Of a DNA stretch of 64,000 bases, positions 35,580-47,719 are shown one piece after another. The position numbers were made by a program, and so were the translations under genes. Where the stretch lies: assembly GCA_014871385.1 (NCBI GenBank), contig CM026429.1:13305783-13369782 (forward strand). Direction: 5' to 3'. The notes beneath the pieces were generated by a model, which saw only the letters and a list, made by a program, of their open reading frames with translations, ran no database searches and had not been told where the DNA came from. The stretch comes from Ceratodon purpureus. Lineage: Eukaryota > Streptophyta > Bryopsida > Pseudoditrichales > Ditrichaceae. Within the stretch, counting starts at the first letter, position 1. Each line of letters starts with the position of its first letter.

Positions 35580-35910
35580 GGTTACAATGTTAATCCCAAT
35601 CCCAGCTGAGGCTCCTCCCAACACTCTGTGCAATGAGACTCAAACCAGGGCGATGGTAGCTTGCATTGGCATGGAGTTGTGAGTTTGGGGAGAGTGAGCC
35701 TGGGAGATAGGCTTATCCTTTGATAGGGGGGAGTGAGTGACGCAGGGGACAAGGGGCCGATGGGAGATGATGATCCGGGGTGTGTGTCGCTCATGCCATG
35801 CCAACACTGGCTGTGCCTGCCAAGTTGCGCCTGGGAACGTGGCCTTGCTCCATGCTCCTCCCTTTTCCTCCCCTTGCTTCCTTTGCGGACATGTCACCCG
35901 GCTCCCATAT

Positions 35911-35918
35911 ATTTTATA
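35911..35918 (-). promoter_or_regulatory. TATA box of THF1
   Basis: On the minus strand TATAAAAT lies about 330 bp upstream of the THF1 ATG and is the clearest TATA in this flank. Confidence 0.5.
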
Positions 35919-37180
35919 CGTTCATAAGAGATTTCATGCGGAAGTCCAGTGCAGACCTCGAATTACTTAGGGTTACTCTATTTGGAGGTCAAAAGGGTTA
36001 CATTGTTTGGAGGTCAAAAGGGTTATTCTATTCGGAGGTTAAAAGAAGTTTGACTACTGTCGTGATTGGAAGAAAGATTCGAGAGAGGTGGAGAGCCTTC
36101 ATAGGATTAGGATTACAAATGACATGGATCCATTGCCGCTTTATGTATTCGTACTTCATGTTTAAGTTACCCCGGAAGAATATATTATCATCCCACTCTT
36201 CTTCAGATAAGGTAGAGCAAACTCTTCCCTTTGAAAATCTGTATTAGTTTCCATAAATGTACTTGTGTCCAACACCTACTTCTTCGTTTGAGCAGACTCT
36301 TCCTCTTTCAAGGAGAAATCCGAAATGAGTGTAGTAAGTGACTCCACCTACAAGTCAAAAGTTCATTGCTTCTCCATTGTTTGTGATACGAAATAATAAT
36401 TCAATAAAGCAAAATTCATGGTATTTTTTTTTAAAAGTCAAGGTGACTTCAAAGATAACACAGTTTGTACCTTAATGCCAAATCCAATTTTTGTATGCTT
36501 GACTATAAAGTGGAAAATTGTTAGAATAATGGTATGTGATTTGCGGATGATAAGTTTGCAAGAATGGATTAGCATATTGACATAGATAGTTTGGTAAATG
36601 TCTTAGGTATGACATGAAGCATAGCAATTTTTTTAAATCATCAGCGTACTTCCAAATCCCGTATACATGAAATTAATGAACCTTGAAATGCAATACTAAA
36701 TTTTGAAGTTTCAAAAATTGTAATTAATGGTTGTATTGAAACTTCTCATTCATCAAACATTTAAAATCTCCTTGTTGGTACTGTAGTAGATTAAGGTAGA
36801 ATTACTATCAATTAACACCAAAATATTCAAATTTAAAAGTGTGTGTATCAATACACTTGAAATGATAAATTTTTTAGATCACACTACAAATAGTTTTCTA
36901 GTCAAATACTAGTAATACCTTTATTTATTTATTTTTAATTATGTTTTTTTCTTTAGAAACATTGTGAGCTTATAATAGTTAGTGCAAGTGAGAGTGATTA
37001 TTGTTTTGGATGTAATACGAGTGACAAGATGATTTTCATTCTAAAGAAAAGAAGAACATAAATAATGGAGATTTTTATTATTTATGATATTACATATTTG
37101 TTTTAATGATATAAGCACATGCGTCTTAAGAAATTTTATTCTCAGGTTCATACGTGGTGCGATGCTAATATGATGATAGC
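35919..37180. other. AT-rich intergenic DNA
   Basis: A short tandem echo of TTGGAGGTCAAAAGGGTTA occurs near 35980-36045 (about three diverged copies, including CTATTTGGAGG and CTATTCGGAGG). The rest is featureless AT-rich sequence. Confidence 0.45.
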
Positions 37181-37195
37181 ACGAGGTGATGGTAA

Positions 37196-38056
37196 TTTAA
37201 TAACCAAATCACTCAAGTCTATAACTATATTCTAATACATCTAGTCTAATATATCTAATCTAATACATCTAGTTTCTCACAATCTGATGTTTCTTAGATC
37301 AGTAAAGAAGATTGAGTCACTCACATCTTATATGTATAGTTACTCACATTTGAAAAATATCTAATCACTCATATTCACTTCTATCTCGTATATCTAGTTA
37401 TTCACAATTCCATTTTATATATCTAGTTATTCACATCTGGCATATCTAGTCACTTACATCTAGCATATCTAGTCACTTACATCTAGCATATCTAGTCATT
37501 CACATCTCCTGTATCTAATCACTCACATCTGACATATCTAGTCAATCACATCTGGCATATCTAGTCACTTACATTTAGCAACTCTAGTAACTCATATATG
37601 GCATATTTAGTCACTTACATCTAGTATATCTAATCACTCACATCAAACATATCTAGTCACTGACATCTGGAAATTTAGTTAGCTACATTGTGCATACTTT
37701 GATGATTCTGAAGTCACCAGAAAAATCGAGTCAGTCTCATATGGAACCTGATCCCTCTTATAGAAGTCATTCTGAACTTGTTTAAACTTGTCCCCTTCCT
37801 TGTCATGAAGTTATGTCTGTAGTCGCGTTCCTCTAACCACCTTGGACCTTGGTCCGATGATGGTCGGTTATACTTTTTTTCTTTATAATGAATTTCATTC
37901 ATTTGCTCCAAAATAAAAATAAAATAAAATAAAATAAATCACATCTGGTATATCTAGTCACATACAAAGGACCATCCTTTAATGTTCATACTATCTCCAA
38001 AAAATATCAGGTCACTCGTATCTAGTACTATATTCTAGTATGTCTAACCACTCTCA
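37196..38056. repeat. Minisatellite, about 23-bp unit, interrupted
   Basis: Diverged units of the type CATATCTAGTCACTTACATC run from about 37196 to 37670 and again from about 37940 to 38056. The clearest units are near 37440-37560. The array is split by a LINE-like 3' end. Confidence 0.8.
37671..37938 (+). mobile_element. LINE-like 3' end inserted in the minisatellite
   Basis: The right part (GGACCTTGGTCCGATGATGG, then TTCATTCATTTGCTCC and an A-rich tail with AAAAT repeats) parallels the 3' end of the LINE at 18343-18888 (GACTCCAGTCTGATGAGGG, CTTCATTTGCCTC, poly-A). ACATCTGG flanks both sides (37663-37670, 37941-37948), but the surrounding satellite contains similar words, so the duplication is not proven. 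Confidence 0.5.
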
Positions 38057-39816
38057 TAAAATTCTGCTATGGTGTCCCTATGATCATTAGAGATAATTAT
38101 CAATGAATAATTTTCAGAAGAAAAACTGAGCGTAGAATGCGATGATTGTGTCAGCAATATCAATTTCATTACCATGCTAATAGATGAAGGTAAAGATGAT
38201 AATAATGCGAATTTTATTCTCATTAATATTATGAACACGTATTAGCCAATGGTAACAAAGATAGTGAAGGACAACAATTTACTTTTTACAACGATAGAAA
38301 GCGGGTCTAAGCGCAGCAGAGCCCAAATGTGCCATTTCGACCAGTAGAAAACCTCTAACAGTGGTGGTTTCTGGTGCCACCACCTTGTGTGGATATATCA
38401 ATCACATGGTTTTAATAAAGCATGAACTGTCAATTATGTGAGTGCCAATTAAAAAAACGTTTGTTCTCCTTGAAACAAGTGCCCACCAAGGCTCACACAT
38501 TGCAAATAATTTCAACCCACCACAGGATTCTCACATTACTCCGGTCAACAGTACAAACAGTGAATACTGTAGCGTAATCATTGCAGTATTCAAACACGAA
38601 AAACCAGATGAGGTTGACTACAGTTCCCCTCTCCAGAATAGCGTGGCCGGTACACAAGGACCACTCCAACGTAAATCACTTGGAAGACTCACCAAATAAT
38701 AATCTAGTCACTCACATCCTTAACTTCACAAATCCATTTAAAAAATAAATTATATCTGAAAATTAAAAAAGCATGAATTGGGAAAAGACGGAATTCAGCA
38801 ATCATTGTGCTGTGCAGTGTTCAAATAAATGAGAAATGGATGAGGTTGACTGGGCACCGGGACAGGACAGAATAGTAGCGCGGCCGTTTAAAAAGGATCA
38901 CTCCAACGTAGAAAATCCAGCGTGACATTCCCTTCAACTACCACTGTGCTTGGCGGAGTCACCAAATTTACACCAACTTCCTGACGCGTAAGCCAGCTTT
39001 CCGATCCTTCAATTCCGGCAGGCGCTCAACTTACGACTTACTACCCCAGAAGTAACTTACTACTTCAAGCTAAATGGCTATTTACTAACTAATCACAAAC
39101 ACTAAACACCTCGCTAGTGATGCCATTCATGAGATCGGATGAATCTCCTGGAGATAAGGCGTAGATCTCACAGGTGTGGAATCTAGGAAATGGGGGGAGT
39201 ATCTAGGGGATGGGAAGAAGGGATTGGCGGAATTGGAGATTTTGGAGCCTTTGTCAGAAGATGGCTCGTGGGAAGGGGAAGGGGAAGGAAGGGAAGGGGC
39301 TTGGCTATGGCGGACATAAACCCTCGTTGCTGGATGGGGGAGATGAATCCACGGAGGTGAGCGCGACTGAACTGCGGCCTTGAAATCCGAATCCGAGTCG
39401 TGCTGTGTCACGCCGTTGAATAGAAACAAACGGCGCGGAATTTGGTGCAGAGATGAGCATGCTTCATATCTTGGGGCATGTTGATGGCATGGTGAAGAGC
39501 ATGGTGAAGAAGGGTATGGTTACGGATATGTTGTGATATCGTCTCGTGGAGTTTACCGGGTGTGTGCAGACGGTGGTTATGATCGTGCTGGTGATTTTTG
39601 TGGCGAATCTGGGGAGTTTGGGATGGGGTTGATTGGGTTGGAGGTGGATTAGGGTTTGGGGGAATTCGATTATTGGGGTTAGATCTAGGGTGGGAGGGGG
39701 ACGGATTCGGGGAGGAGGAGGGGGATTGTTTGGTGGGTTGTCGATGAGAGGGGCGGTTTATGATAGTTTGCGGATCAGGGGATGGAGTAGGGGTGGGGGT
39801 GAGGGGGGTTGCAGAC
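38057..39816. other. 5' flank of the bromodomain gene
   Basis: Two diverged direct copies are visible, about 38565-38697 and 38785-38970. Both contain AGATGAGG/GGATGAGGTTGAC, an AGAATAG block, CACTCCAACGTA and GAGTCACCAAAT-like endings. 39,130-39,800 is purine-rich on the plus strand and probably leader sequence. Its antisense frames are artefacts. Confidence 0.4.
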
Positions 39817-42800
39817 ATGGCCGAGCATGAAGTCGCGGGCGTGCCTCAGGAGCAGGCAGGGACGTCAGGAGCTGCTGAGGCCGCTGCGTGTTGGGGGACG
39901 TGCGAAGAGCTGCTGCTTGTGAGTGCTGTGAAGCGCCACGGCGTGAACAACTGGAGCCTCATAGCCTCGGAGCTCAAGGCGCGGGCCATCACTCTGAACG
40001 TCAGCCCTTTGTATTTCTCGGAGACTGTAAGTTCGCATGTGTTTCTGAACGTTTCTAGTTGAAGGATTGCTTGGGTCGCACTGAGTAGCAATTATTATTA
40101 TTTGGTTAGAAGGATTGATATTTTAATCCATTAGATAGGTTGTATTTTTGGATTATTTTAATGGTATGTAAAATGGGATTTTTTTTGGTTGGAGAGGATC
40201 TCATCTGTAGCTATTTTCCCTTCGAATATACATACTTTGTTTATATTCCCGCTGGGCTGATTAGCAATCGCACTCAAGCTAGATATTTCTTGCCAGCAGA
40301 TCATGAATGTGTTGGTTTCGACATGTAGATGTATGTTCTTTTTGTACTGGATTCAATTGTGTGTGGAAGCGGGTTATGTCATGTTCGTGATTAACATATA
40401 AATGTGATGCGATCTGTTGCGATCGATTTCTTGCATTGAATCGAACACCGAGTTTTGTCAAGTGTTTTGATATTAGTATTTTAATTTACTACAGGAGTAA
40501 TTTAATATGGCTTGTTAAGTAAGTCAAAAACTAATCGTTTGTGTTTTTTTTTGTTTTTTTTTTTTTTTGTGATGTCTGCTCATTTATTTGTCTTATTTCT
40601 GACAGGCTTGCAAGCAAAAGTATGACGTCCTTAGAGGGCGGTTTGCAAGCTGCAGTAGCTCCACCATGAGCCAGTATGTCATTACCCGCTACTACTGTTG
40701 CATAATTTATTATTTTATTTTATTTTAAGCATTCATTCGTCTCATAATTTTCACTTTTGAGTGAGTTCCGATTTTAAGATGAGAGTTTATGTCGGTTGAC
40801 AGGGATGAGGATGTGGGGAATGATATGCATTGGTTTGAGGAGTTGCGCAAAATAAGAGTCGCTCACTTGAAGCGGGAACTTGAACATTATGATGGTTCAA
40901 TCGGGTACGCTTTGTTTCAGTGATGGCTGCTTGTATGCAGGCTGTTGTTACATGGATATTTGGTGCAAGATCTGGCAGATTTGTCATTCATTATTAGATG
41001 GAAGCGATGTTTACGTTCTAGCGGATGGTTCACAAAATTCTGAACTGTCTCGTGATGATTTTCATCAGGTCCCTTCAAGTGAAAATAAAGAGGCTGAAAG
41101 CTGAGAAGGCAGGAGACATAGCAGCAATCAAACAGCTTGGGAAAAGCATAGCAAATTCCCAGCCAAATGATCAAGTGCCAGAAGACAATCAGCTTGGAAA
41201 AAACATCACAAAACCCAAGCAAAATGATCAAGTGCGAGAAGTTTCTACCTGTGAAGTTCCTGTACAGTGCAGCCCCATTGATGACGAGATCGGAAAGGAT
41301 TTGTCGAAAAGCTTTAACCTCAAGCTTTGCTCTCAAGCTTCTCTAGCTTTGAATACGGAGAAGAGCGTACACGATAATGCCTTCATTCAAGACCCAGTCA
41401 ACTTGCAGCATGTTAATCCTGAATGTGACCAGTGGCATGATGCCGTGGGAGATCTTCAGGGTGTCTCCTCTGGGCCCACGGATATCACAATGAATGCAGA
41501 TGCTCACAGAGATAATACCAGGGAATCTAGGAATCTTGACCGCAGGGTTGAGCAGCATGATGGTACAATGTCAGTTACTGTCGAGCCCAACGTACCATCG
41601 GGAGGTGGTGTGGATGAATTGCAAGCTGTAGAAGCAGCTGGGGTTGCTACCGTATCTGAAGTAGACGAAGACGTGAAGATACCAGAGAAAGGTGAGCAAG
41701 CTGATATAGTGCAGGGTACACATCTGGTGGACCGGTCAGCAGAGTCTCTTTCCAGGGACCATGAAGCAGGCTTATTGGTGCTGGATTCTGGCAATGAGGA
41801 TAAACTCAAGGCAGGGGTGGATGGCTTGAACACGGTTGAACAAGGTATACAAGAATTAGTTCGGGATGAATGCACTAGTATTCAGCCGGATCGCAAACCT
41901 GGAGGTGATAAAACATCATCAGCCGCTGCTGATACAATATCTAATTTAGACACTTGTGAAAATGGTGGTACCGTACAGCCTATTCATCCTGATTTGAGAG
42001 CCCATGCAGAAGGCCATTCGATTCCTTCTCCTAGTTCTTCATTGTTATGCCCAGAATCCTCTGGATCTATGAATTTGGGAGAAGCAGGAGACAAACAACC
42101 CGAGACTCCTACAATTTCAGAGGAGAAAGCAGCGTCGTTGAACCCTCAGCAGAGTGCTGATGAGTTACAAAAGGAGACGTTAGAAAATATTGTGGGTACT
42201 CCTAGCCCACAAAAGGAGAATGATGCGGAAGCAAGTCTGTGCGCACAATCACACGCAGGTCGCCCCCTCGATACAGATCATGATGACAACACAGGGCAAA
42301 TCAGTAGCGAGCATGACAGTTTGGGTGATGCACAAGGATCACACCAGATTGATAAGAGCTTGAGTAACTTGGCACAGGATGCAAAGGCCGATGAAATTAC
42401 TTCTTCTGAGCCCGTCTCAGAGATTTCCAAACTTCAGGAAGATGTTCCTGATTCTCAGGTATCGAAGGAGGTCTCGATGTCGGGTTTGGACAGTGCAGAG
42501 ACAGGTCCAGAGTCCAACACCGCCGCTGCTGAGGGTGTCACAACGAGTCAAGATGATCATACGATCGTATTAGAGAAACCCGAATCTGAGGAATCATCTA
42601 AGGCTTCCGGATTGTTACATCCTCTAAGTGCGGAACTTAAGAGTTCCAGCCCTGAGAGGCATATCGTTATTGCCCTGGATGAGCCCAATGACAATATTCC
42701 AAGTCGTGGAAGTAAATCTACCAGTGCTTCAAAGGAAACGGTGATGAAGGTGGATATGTATATTGGGTCGGATGCAGTTAGTGGTGTGGAGGCTGAAAGC

Positions 42801-45580
42801 ATGGAGGGTAAAGAGCAAGCAGTTGAGACATCATGTGAGGATGTTACAAGTGGCGAGTGTGATCCTCAGGAAAAAAGTACAGCACACGTATCCTCTGCCA
42901 ACGCAATGGATTTATTAAAGGAAGAATATGGAGCTCTACCATCCAAAGGATCCGAACTACCGTTAATTTCAGTGGAGTTCGTCCAAAAGCCTGAGCCTGA
43001 AAAGACTGCAGCAACTTCAGATCTGTCCCTTCCGTCAGGTATGGAAGCTTCCAATTTAACTAATTATGGTCCGGCCAGATCAGATCCAGTAGATAATGAT
43101 ATGCAGATGGTGGAGACGACAAGTAAGGTTGTCGATGAGCCAAGAACTTCAGAATTGGACGTTAAAACAGATTTGGGTCAGGTCGCTCAGGACTTAGAAG
43201 TCGGGCATAATGTAGAGGGTGTTGAACACATTGATTCACATGCAGCTATTGCTGCAGTGCTTCCTACACCAGGAAGCTTACCTGTAGGTCACACGGAAAG
43301 TGACCCCGCCATTAAATTTGGCAGGGATTTACCAGAATTTCAAGTGGCTAGCATTGTTAGAGAGAGAAAGTTACAGGGAATTATTTTAGATGTAAAATTG
43401 GAGATCAGCAAGGAAGAAAGTCTTGATGGCCAGACATCCGCATCCAGACAACAATTGAGTGAAGTCATTTCAGAAGGTTCAAGGGGCAGAGATTTGGACA
43501 TTAGTAGTGTGAGTTCTCCTGATGCAGCAGAAGGAAGAGATCATTCTGATAGAGATTTGATTATGGAGTCAAACGAGTCAAAACCTTTGACTATAAGTCC
43601 TGCAAAAGTGAAGGAAGAAATCATAGAATATGTTAGGGATAGAAATTTGCAGGAGATCATGGACAGTGCTCCCAAATCTAGCATTAAACTAAAGGCAGAG
43701 CCAAACAGCCCAGTCGAGTCCCTTGGTGGAGGTCTGGAGTCCAAGATTCCTTCAAGCCATGAAGGGAGTGACAGTGTGCAGGAGCGGTACAAGGATGGTG
43801 GTGATCATAGTGGAGAACGTGAAGAAAGACGGCAACGATTGCGGGATTACGGAGAAAGCCAGATCGATAAGAGTGAAGCTGGATCACCTGCAGATGGGCA
43901 TGATGGAATGTCTCCTTCAAGTAGACGTAATCGACGTGAACCTCGGGTTCCTGGGAAGTTGGTCCCACTCCTCGAGGTTCTTCGCAATATTTGCAACCAC
44001 AAGTCGGCATACCTCTTCAAAGGAAGGCCAGAGGTCAGGAAAATATCTCATGCACCATCGTCCCCGTTGCAATTCCTTATGACAGCACATTATTACTTCA
44101 GTGCGCATGCAGAGAGTCAGAGTAGGGATTTTACTTCAAGAATATGGTGGATATGCAATACATTGGGCTCTTATAATTCGCCAGATTTTTTCTCCAGCTC
44201 TTCAATTGAAGTGAGCTTGTTCGGAAAGGAGTCTTTTAAGGGCCTAAATTGTTGATATTCAGCATGTAGAAGTTTTCTCCAGGAATCTATGAGGAGCTCT
44301 ATACGATGTAAAGATATTATGATTATAGCCTTGCAGCTGTCTGGTACTGCAAGTGGGTGCAGAGAAACCGAGGAGGAACCGAAAAATAACAGCTTCACAT
44401 TGTCTAATATGCGATGGCTGTCTATATGCAGGACCCTAGATACAATCTGCTCATTCGGAGACATATGGATTTGACTAATGTGCGGGCACGGCTGGAGGAG
44501 GGGGTGTATTCTGGCAGCAGTGAGTTCTTCCGTGATCTACTACTAATTTTCAACAATGCAATGGTGTTCAATCCTTCTGGTTCAACAGAGTTCGTAGGTG
44601 CAAAGGCCCTTTTGACTGAGGCAACGAAGGAGCTGAACAGAATTTCCCAAACCGAAGCATTATTGAAGAGAGACGGACCTGCCACACGAACGAGGGAGTT
44701 GAAGAAACCAAAAACAGCAGTAGCGGTAGTTGCTCCTCCTAAGGTAGTCACACCTTCCCCAATCGTTGGAACCTCCTCTGGGAAATTGATGGTTTCAAAC
44801 CCGTCAGCCACAAGTCTGCCTGATACCGCTACCAGGAAACGACCCAGCACTCGGTCGGGGGCACTAGAAACTTCCACCAATTCCGGGGCTGTAGTTGATT
44901 CAGAGGGTGGAACAGCACGAAGTGCAAGTGTAAATATAATTGCTGGCCCAAGCACTAGTCGCGCCGAAGAAACAAGGGATTCACGTGATGATGACCAAGA
45001 GGTTAATGGCAGTTTGAAAGGTGGAAAGAAGCTCCATGTAGGAGGTGGTTCTAGTAGGGGGACAACACGAAGTCATGAAGAACTGCAGGAGGGAACATCG
45101 TTGAAGATTGGTGTGAGCAAGGCTTCAGGTAGACCAAAGTTGAGGGACCTAAAAGATGCATCAGAAGTTGCAAAACGACCAGCAGTTTCTGCAAAGGCAG
45201 CAGGGGCAGGGAAGCTGAAGGCTGAGAGAGAGAACGAAAGAAAGAGAGAAAAGGAACGAGAGTTGAAGGAGAAAGAAAAATTGAAGGTTAGTGAAAGGGA
45301 CGACATTGATGACGACGACTTCCTCCTCCGCAAGGGGAAAAGCCTTGCTAAGTTGAAAGACCAGGAAATTATCCAAGAGAGAGTTTCTGTCGCAAAGCCT
45401 GCATCAAAGGCCAGAGCTTCAACAGCAGCAGTTCGCTCAGCTTCTAACTCTCAGGACACGCCTACGTTGAGCCTTGCACGTCCAGTCCGGGGTGCTGCAC
45501 GTAAAGCGGCTGCTGCAAGCTCTGCAAAAGAAACTGCTCGGGTTCCGGAACAGCAACCAAAGAAGCGAGTGAGGAAATGA
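39817..45580 (+). CDS. SANT-bromodomain nuclear protein, 1497 aa
   Basis: Five exons: 39817..40026, 40606..40673, 40803..40904, 41069..44033 and 44432..45580. All junctions are GT-AG with matching phases. Residues 20-70 form a SANT/Myb-like fold (ELLLVSAVKRHGVNNWSLIA). A charged coil follows (RKIRVAHLKRELEHYDGSIG, KIKRLKAEKAGD). Then come about 950 acidic, Ser/Glu-rich residues with little order. The bromodomain (about 1096-1190) is split by the last intron: VPLLEVLRNICNHKSAYLF joins DPRYNLLIRRHMDL, then FFRDLLLIFNNAMVFNPSGS holds the acetyl-lysine-pocket Asn. The tail is basic and ends KKRVRK, a likely nuclear signal. The order SANT, coil, linker, bromodomain is that of Arabidopsis DNA-binding bromodomain proteins of the At2g42150/At2g44430 type. 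It presumably reads acetylated histones. The linker is far longer than in those relatives. ATG 39760 is an alternative in-frame start. Confidence 0.9.
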
Positions 45581-46254
45581 TTTTTTTCAATTAGCACTTA
45601 CCCATTACAGCTTGTTTATTTGTAAGAAAACACATACATTTGCGAGATTGATCAGGAACCTGGGTCCCGATGGTCTGGACAGATGACTATCCTATGGTGA
45701 GACCCATCTCAGTCTGGCCGGATAGATGACTTGTGTAGTCATATCTCCGACGGACGGCTTCCTAACAATGCTAGCATAGTATGAAGGATTGTATATTGTG
45801 GCCGATGTATGTTGGGACATCTGCGCACTGTAACATGAATTTTTTAAAACTGCCTCCACAGTGAGGCGCTTCTCCGGCTTCTAGCTCCGCGTACATCCGA
45901 TTGTGTTGTGAGAACGTGAGTGTTGTCAGTGTGGCTTTGGAACGAGGGTTTCCGGAATTGCAATGAACGGAGAAAGTAACTGGGGTTGCCATGGTTGTTA
46001 ACAGTGTCTGCATTTGATACTGTCATTCATTCTAGATTATCTCGTTTGCTGCTTGCAGTCCGTGGAGATTTGAATCTTTCGAAGTCTAGTTGACAAATTG
46101 TTTTCTACGGCCTGGAATATATTTCATTGGTTAGGACTTGCTTTCAACTGCAATTGTGCGGTGGCTGGATCTTCTGTTCTTTCTTGGGTTACAAGTGAAT
46201 TTTTTATTCTCCTACTCTACAAGCTCCTCGTCTGTATTCAATGCAAGGGGCTTC
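45581..46254. other. 3' flank of the bromodomain gene
   Basis: Likely 3' UTR followed by intergenic DNA. The 121-aa frame at 46098-46463 runs into the MITE and has no domain. Nothing else was recognised. Confidence 0.45.
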
Positions 46255-46257
46255 TTA

Positions 46258-46956
46258 GGGCCGCTTCCGACGTCCAGAGGAGGAGGGACTGTCCACTGTC
46301 CCAAACTTGGTTGAGAGGAGAAGCCTTTGGGCTGGAAAGTAATCTTAAAATAATCCACTTGGTGGCTTTGGGCGGGCATAGTGTGAAGCCCAAAGGAGAT
46401 GGCCAAAGGCCAAGAACTATGATCCAAATATTCAGACATTTATATAAAATCGAAAAAAAATAAAAAAAATCTGAAAAAAATAGGGAAGGTGTATATACTA
46501 ATGAAGAATACGTGGAAAAAATTTCAGCAAATTCTACATAGTTATGACAAAGTTATGAGCAATTGAAGTTCAGCTTATTTTAGGACAGCATTGGTCTAAA
46601 CCCAATGATTGTCAAAAGGTTCATTGAATAGTAAATGACAAGGCTAGTGGAGCATGACCAGCTCTTATTAGCCCATGAGCCTTGTCTTCTTGTGCATATT
46701 TTAATGAAAAAAAAGTTTCTCCTCTCGATGGAAGTTTGGGTCGAGCAAAATGCTTGACCCAAACTTTGGTCAAGAGGAGAAACTCTTGGCGCCAAAACTA
46801 GCTAAAAGTGCTCCCACCTAGGTTCCTTTGGTGGTGACGTCCTTTGGACTTCGGCCTCTAGTGTGAAGGCCGAGAGGAGGAACTTTGGCCATTTAAGTGT
46901 TTTCATTGATTGGGATGCTTCTCCTCTCGAAGTTTGGCCATAGTGGGAAGCGGCCC
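46258..46956. mobile_element. PIF/Harbinger-like MITE, 699 bp, TTA target duplication
   Basis: Ends are GGGCCGCTTCC at 46258-46268 and its inverted copy at 46946-46956. TTA is present on both sides (46255-46257, 46957-46959). GGGCC-type ends with a TTA duplication are typical of PIF/Harbinger (Tourist) elements. Inside, a second hairpin with GAGAGGAGAA arms occurs (46718-46789, arms TTTCTCCTCTCGA and TCAAGAGGAGAAA), so the element is nested or compound. It has no coding capacity. Confidence 0.75.
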
Positions 46957-47287
46957 TTAGTCATTTTTCAATTGTTATGTGGAGTCTATAGTTTAAAACG
47001 TTCAACTCAATATTTTATTTTATTTTTTACGAATTCCACCAGCAAAAGAAAAAGAATTCTAGTGCACTTTAAAAACATATTTCGTAGACAACAACATGAA
47101 TAAGTCATAAATTTTTAAGATATTCACTCAAAATAAATCTATTCTGCTAAAATTTTCACGGCTATTTGACATACATTCTTCACAAAATTATCGAGTACTT
47201 CCTAAAGATTTTCCTGAATCTGGCATGGGCCGTAAAATTTTCATGTGCCTAGGTTTATCGCAAGTGTTGAAAATTTCAAATGACTAA

Positions 47288-47706
47288 AGGTATGTTCCCA
47301 CTTGGCCTTAGAGGGGGTTTTAAGAGGGGGTGTTATCTCCATTAAAAAGTGTGTGTTCCCACCTACATGCTTTAGTAATTACCAATCCTACATGGATGTC
47401 CACATGGCACACTTTTAAGAGTAGGTATTAGTTAATATTTAAGAAGACAAAAGAGCTTTGAGAAATAGTAGGCAATACTTATGGGGCCACCAATATTGGC
47501 AAGATTCTCTACTTTTCCTCTCATAAGAGTGGTCTTATATATATTGTCCCATTTGGGGGACCATTACATAATCCCCTTCCTATTGATAAGGCCTTTACGA
47601 ACCTCATTGATTACACCTTTTCCAAAAAGTAGGCATTGCTCCCCAAATTGTGGAGTTGTTAAATTTTTAAGCACGTTCTTTGCTAAGGCCAAGTGGGAAT
47701 GGGCCT
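47288..47706. mobile_element. PIF/Harbinger-like MITE, 419 bp, TAA target duplication
   Basis: TTCCCACTTGGCCTTA at 47295-47310 is exactly inverted at 47684-47699. The outer bases AGG/CCT also match, and TAA flanks both sides (47285-47287 and 47707-47709). Its right-hand T plus the TAA form the TTAA used by the piggyBac element next to it. Confidence 0.7.
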
Positions 47707-47719
47707 TAACCCCTTTTGC

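Noticed and set aside
37440..37560. CRISPR-like array (regular 23-bp units)
   Set aside because: Units are contiguous without spacers, in a plant nuclear context. This is an ordinary minisatellite.
39408..39818. 136-aa minus-strand frame rich in Pro, Thr, Ser and His
   Set aside because: It is the antisense of the purine-rich leader of the bromodomain gene. It is low complexity with no domain.
46098..46463. 121-aa plus-strand frame
   Set aside because: It crosses the left end of the PIF/Harbinger-like MITE and has no domain.
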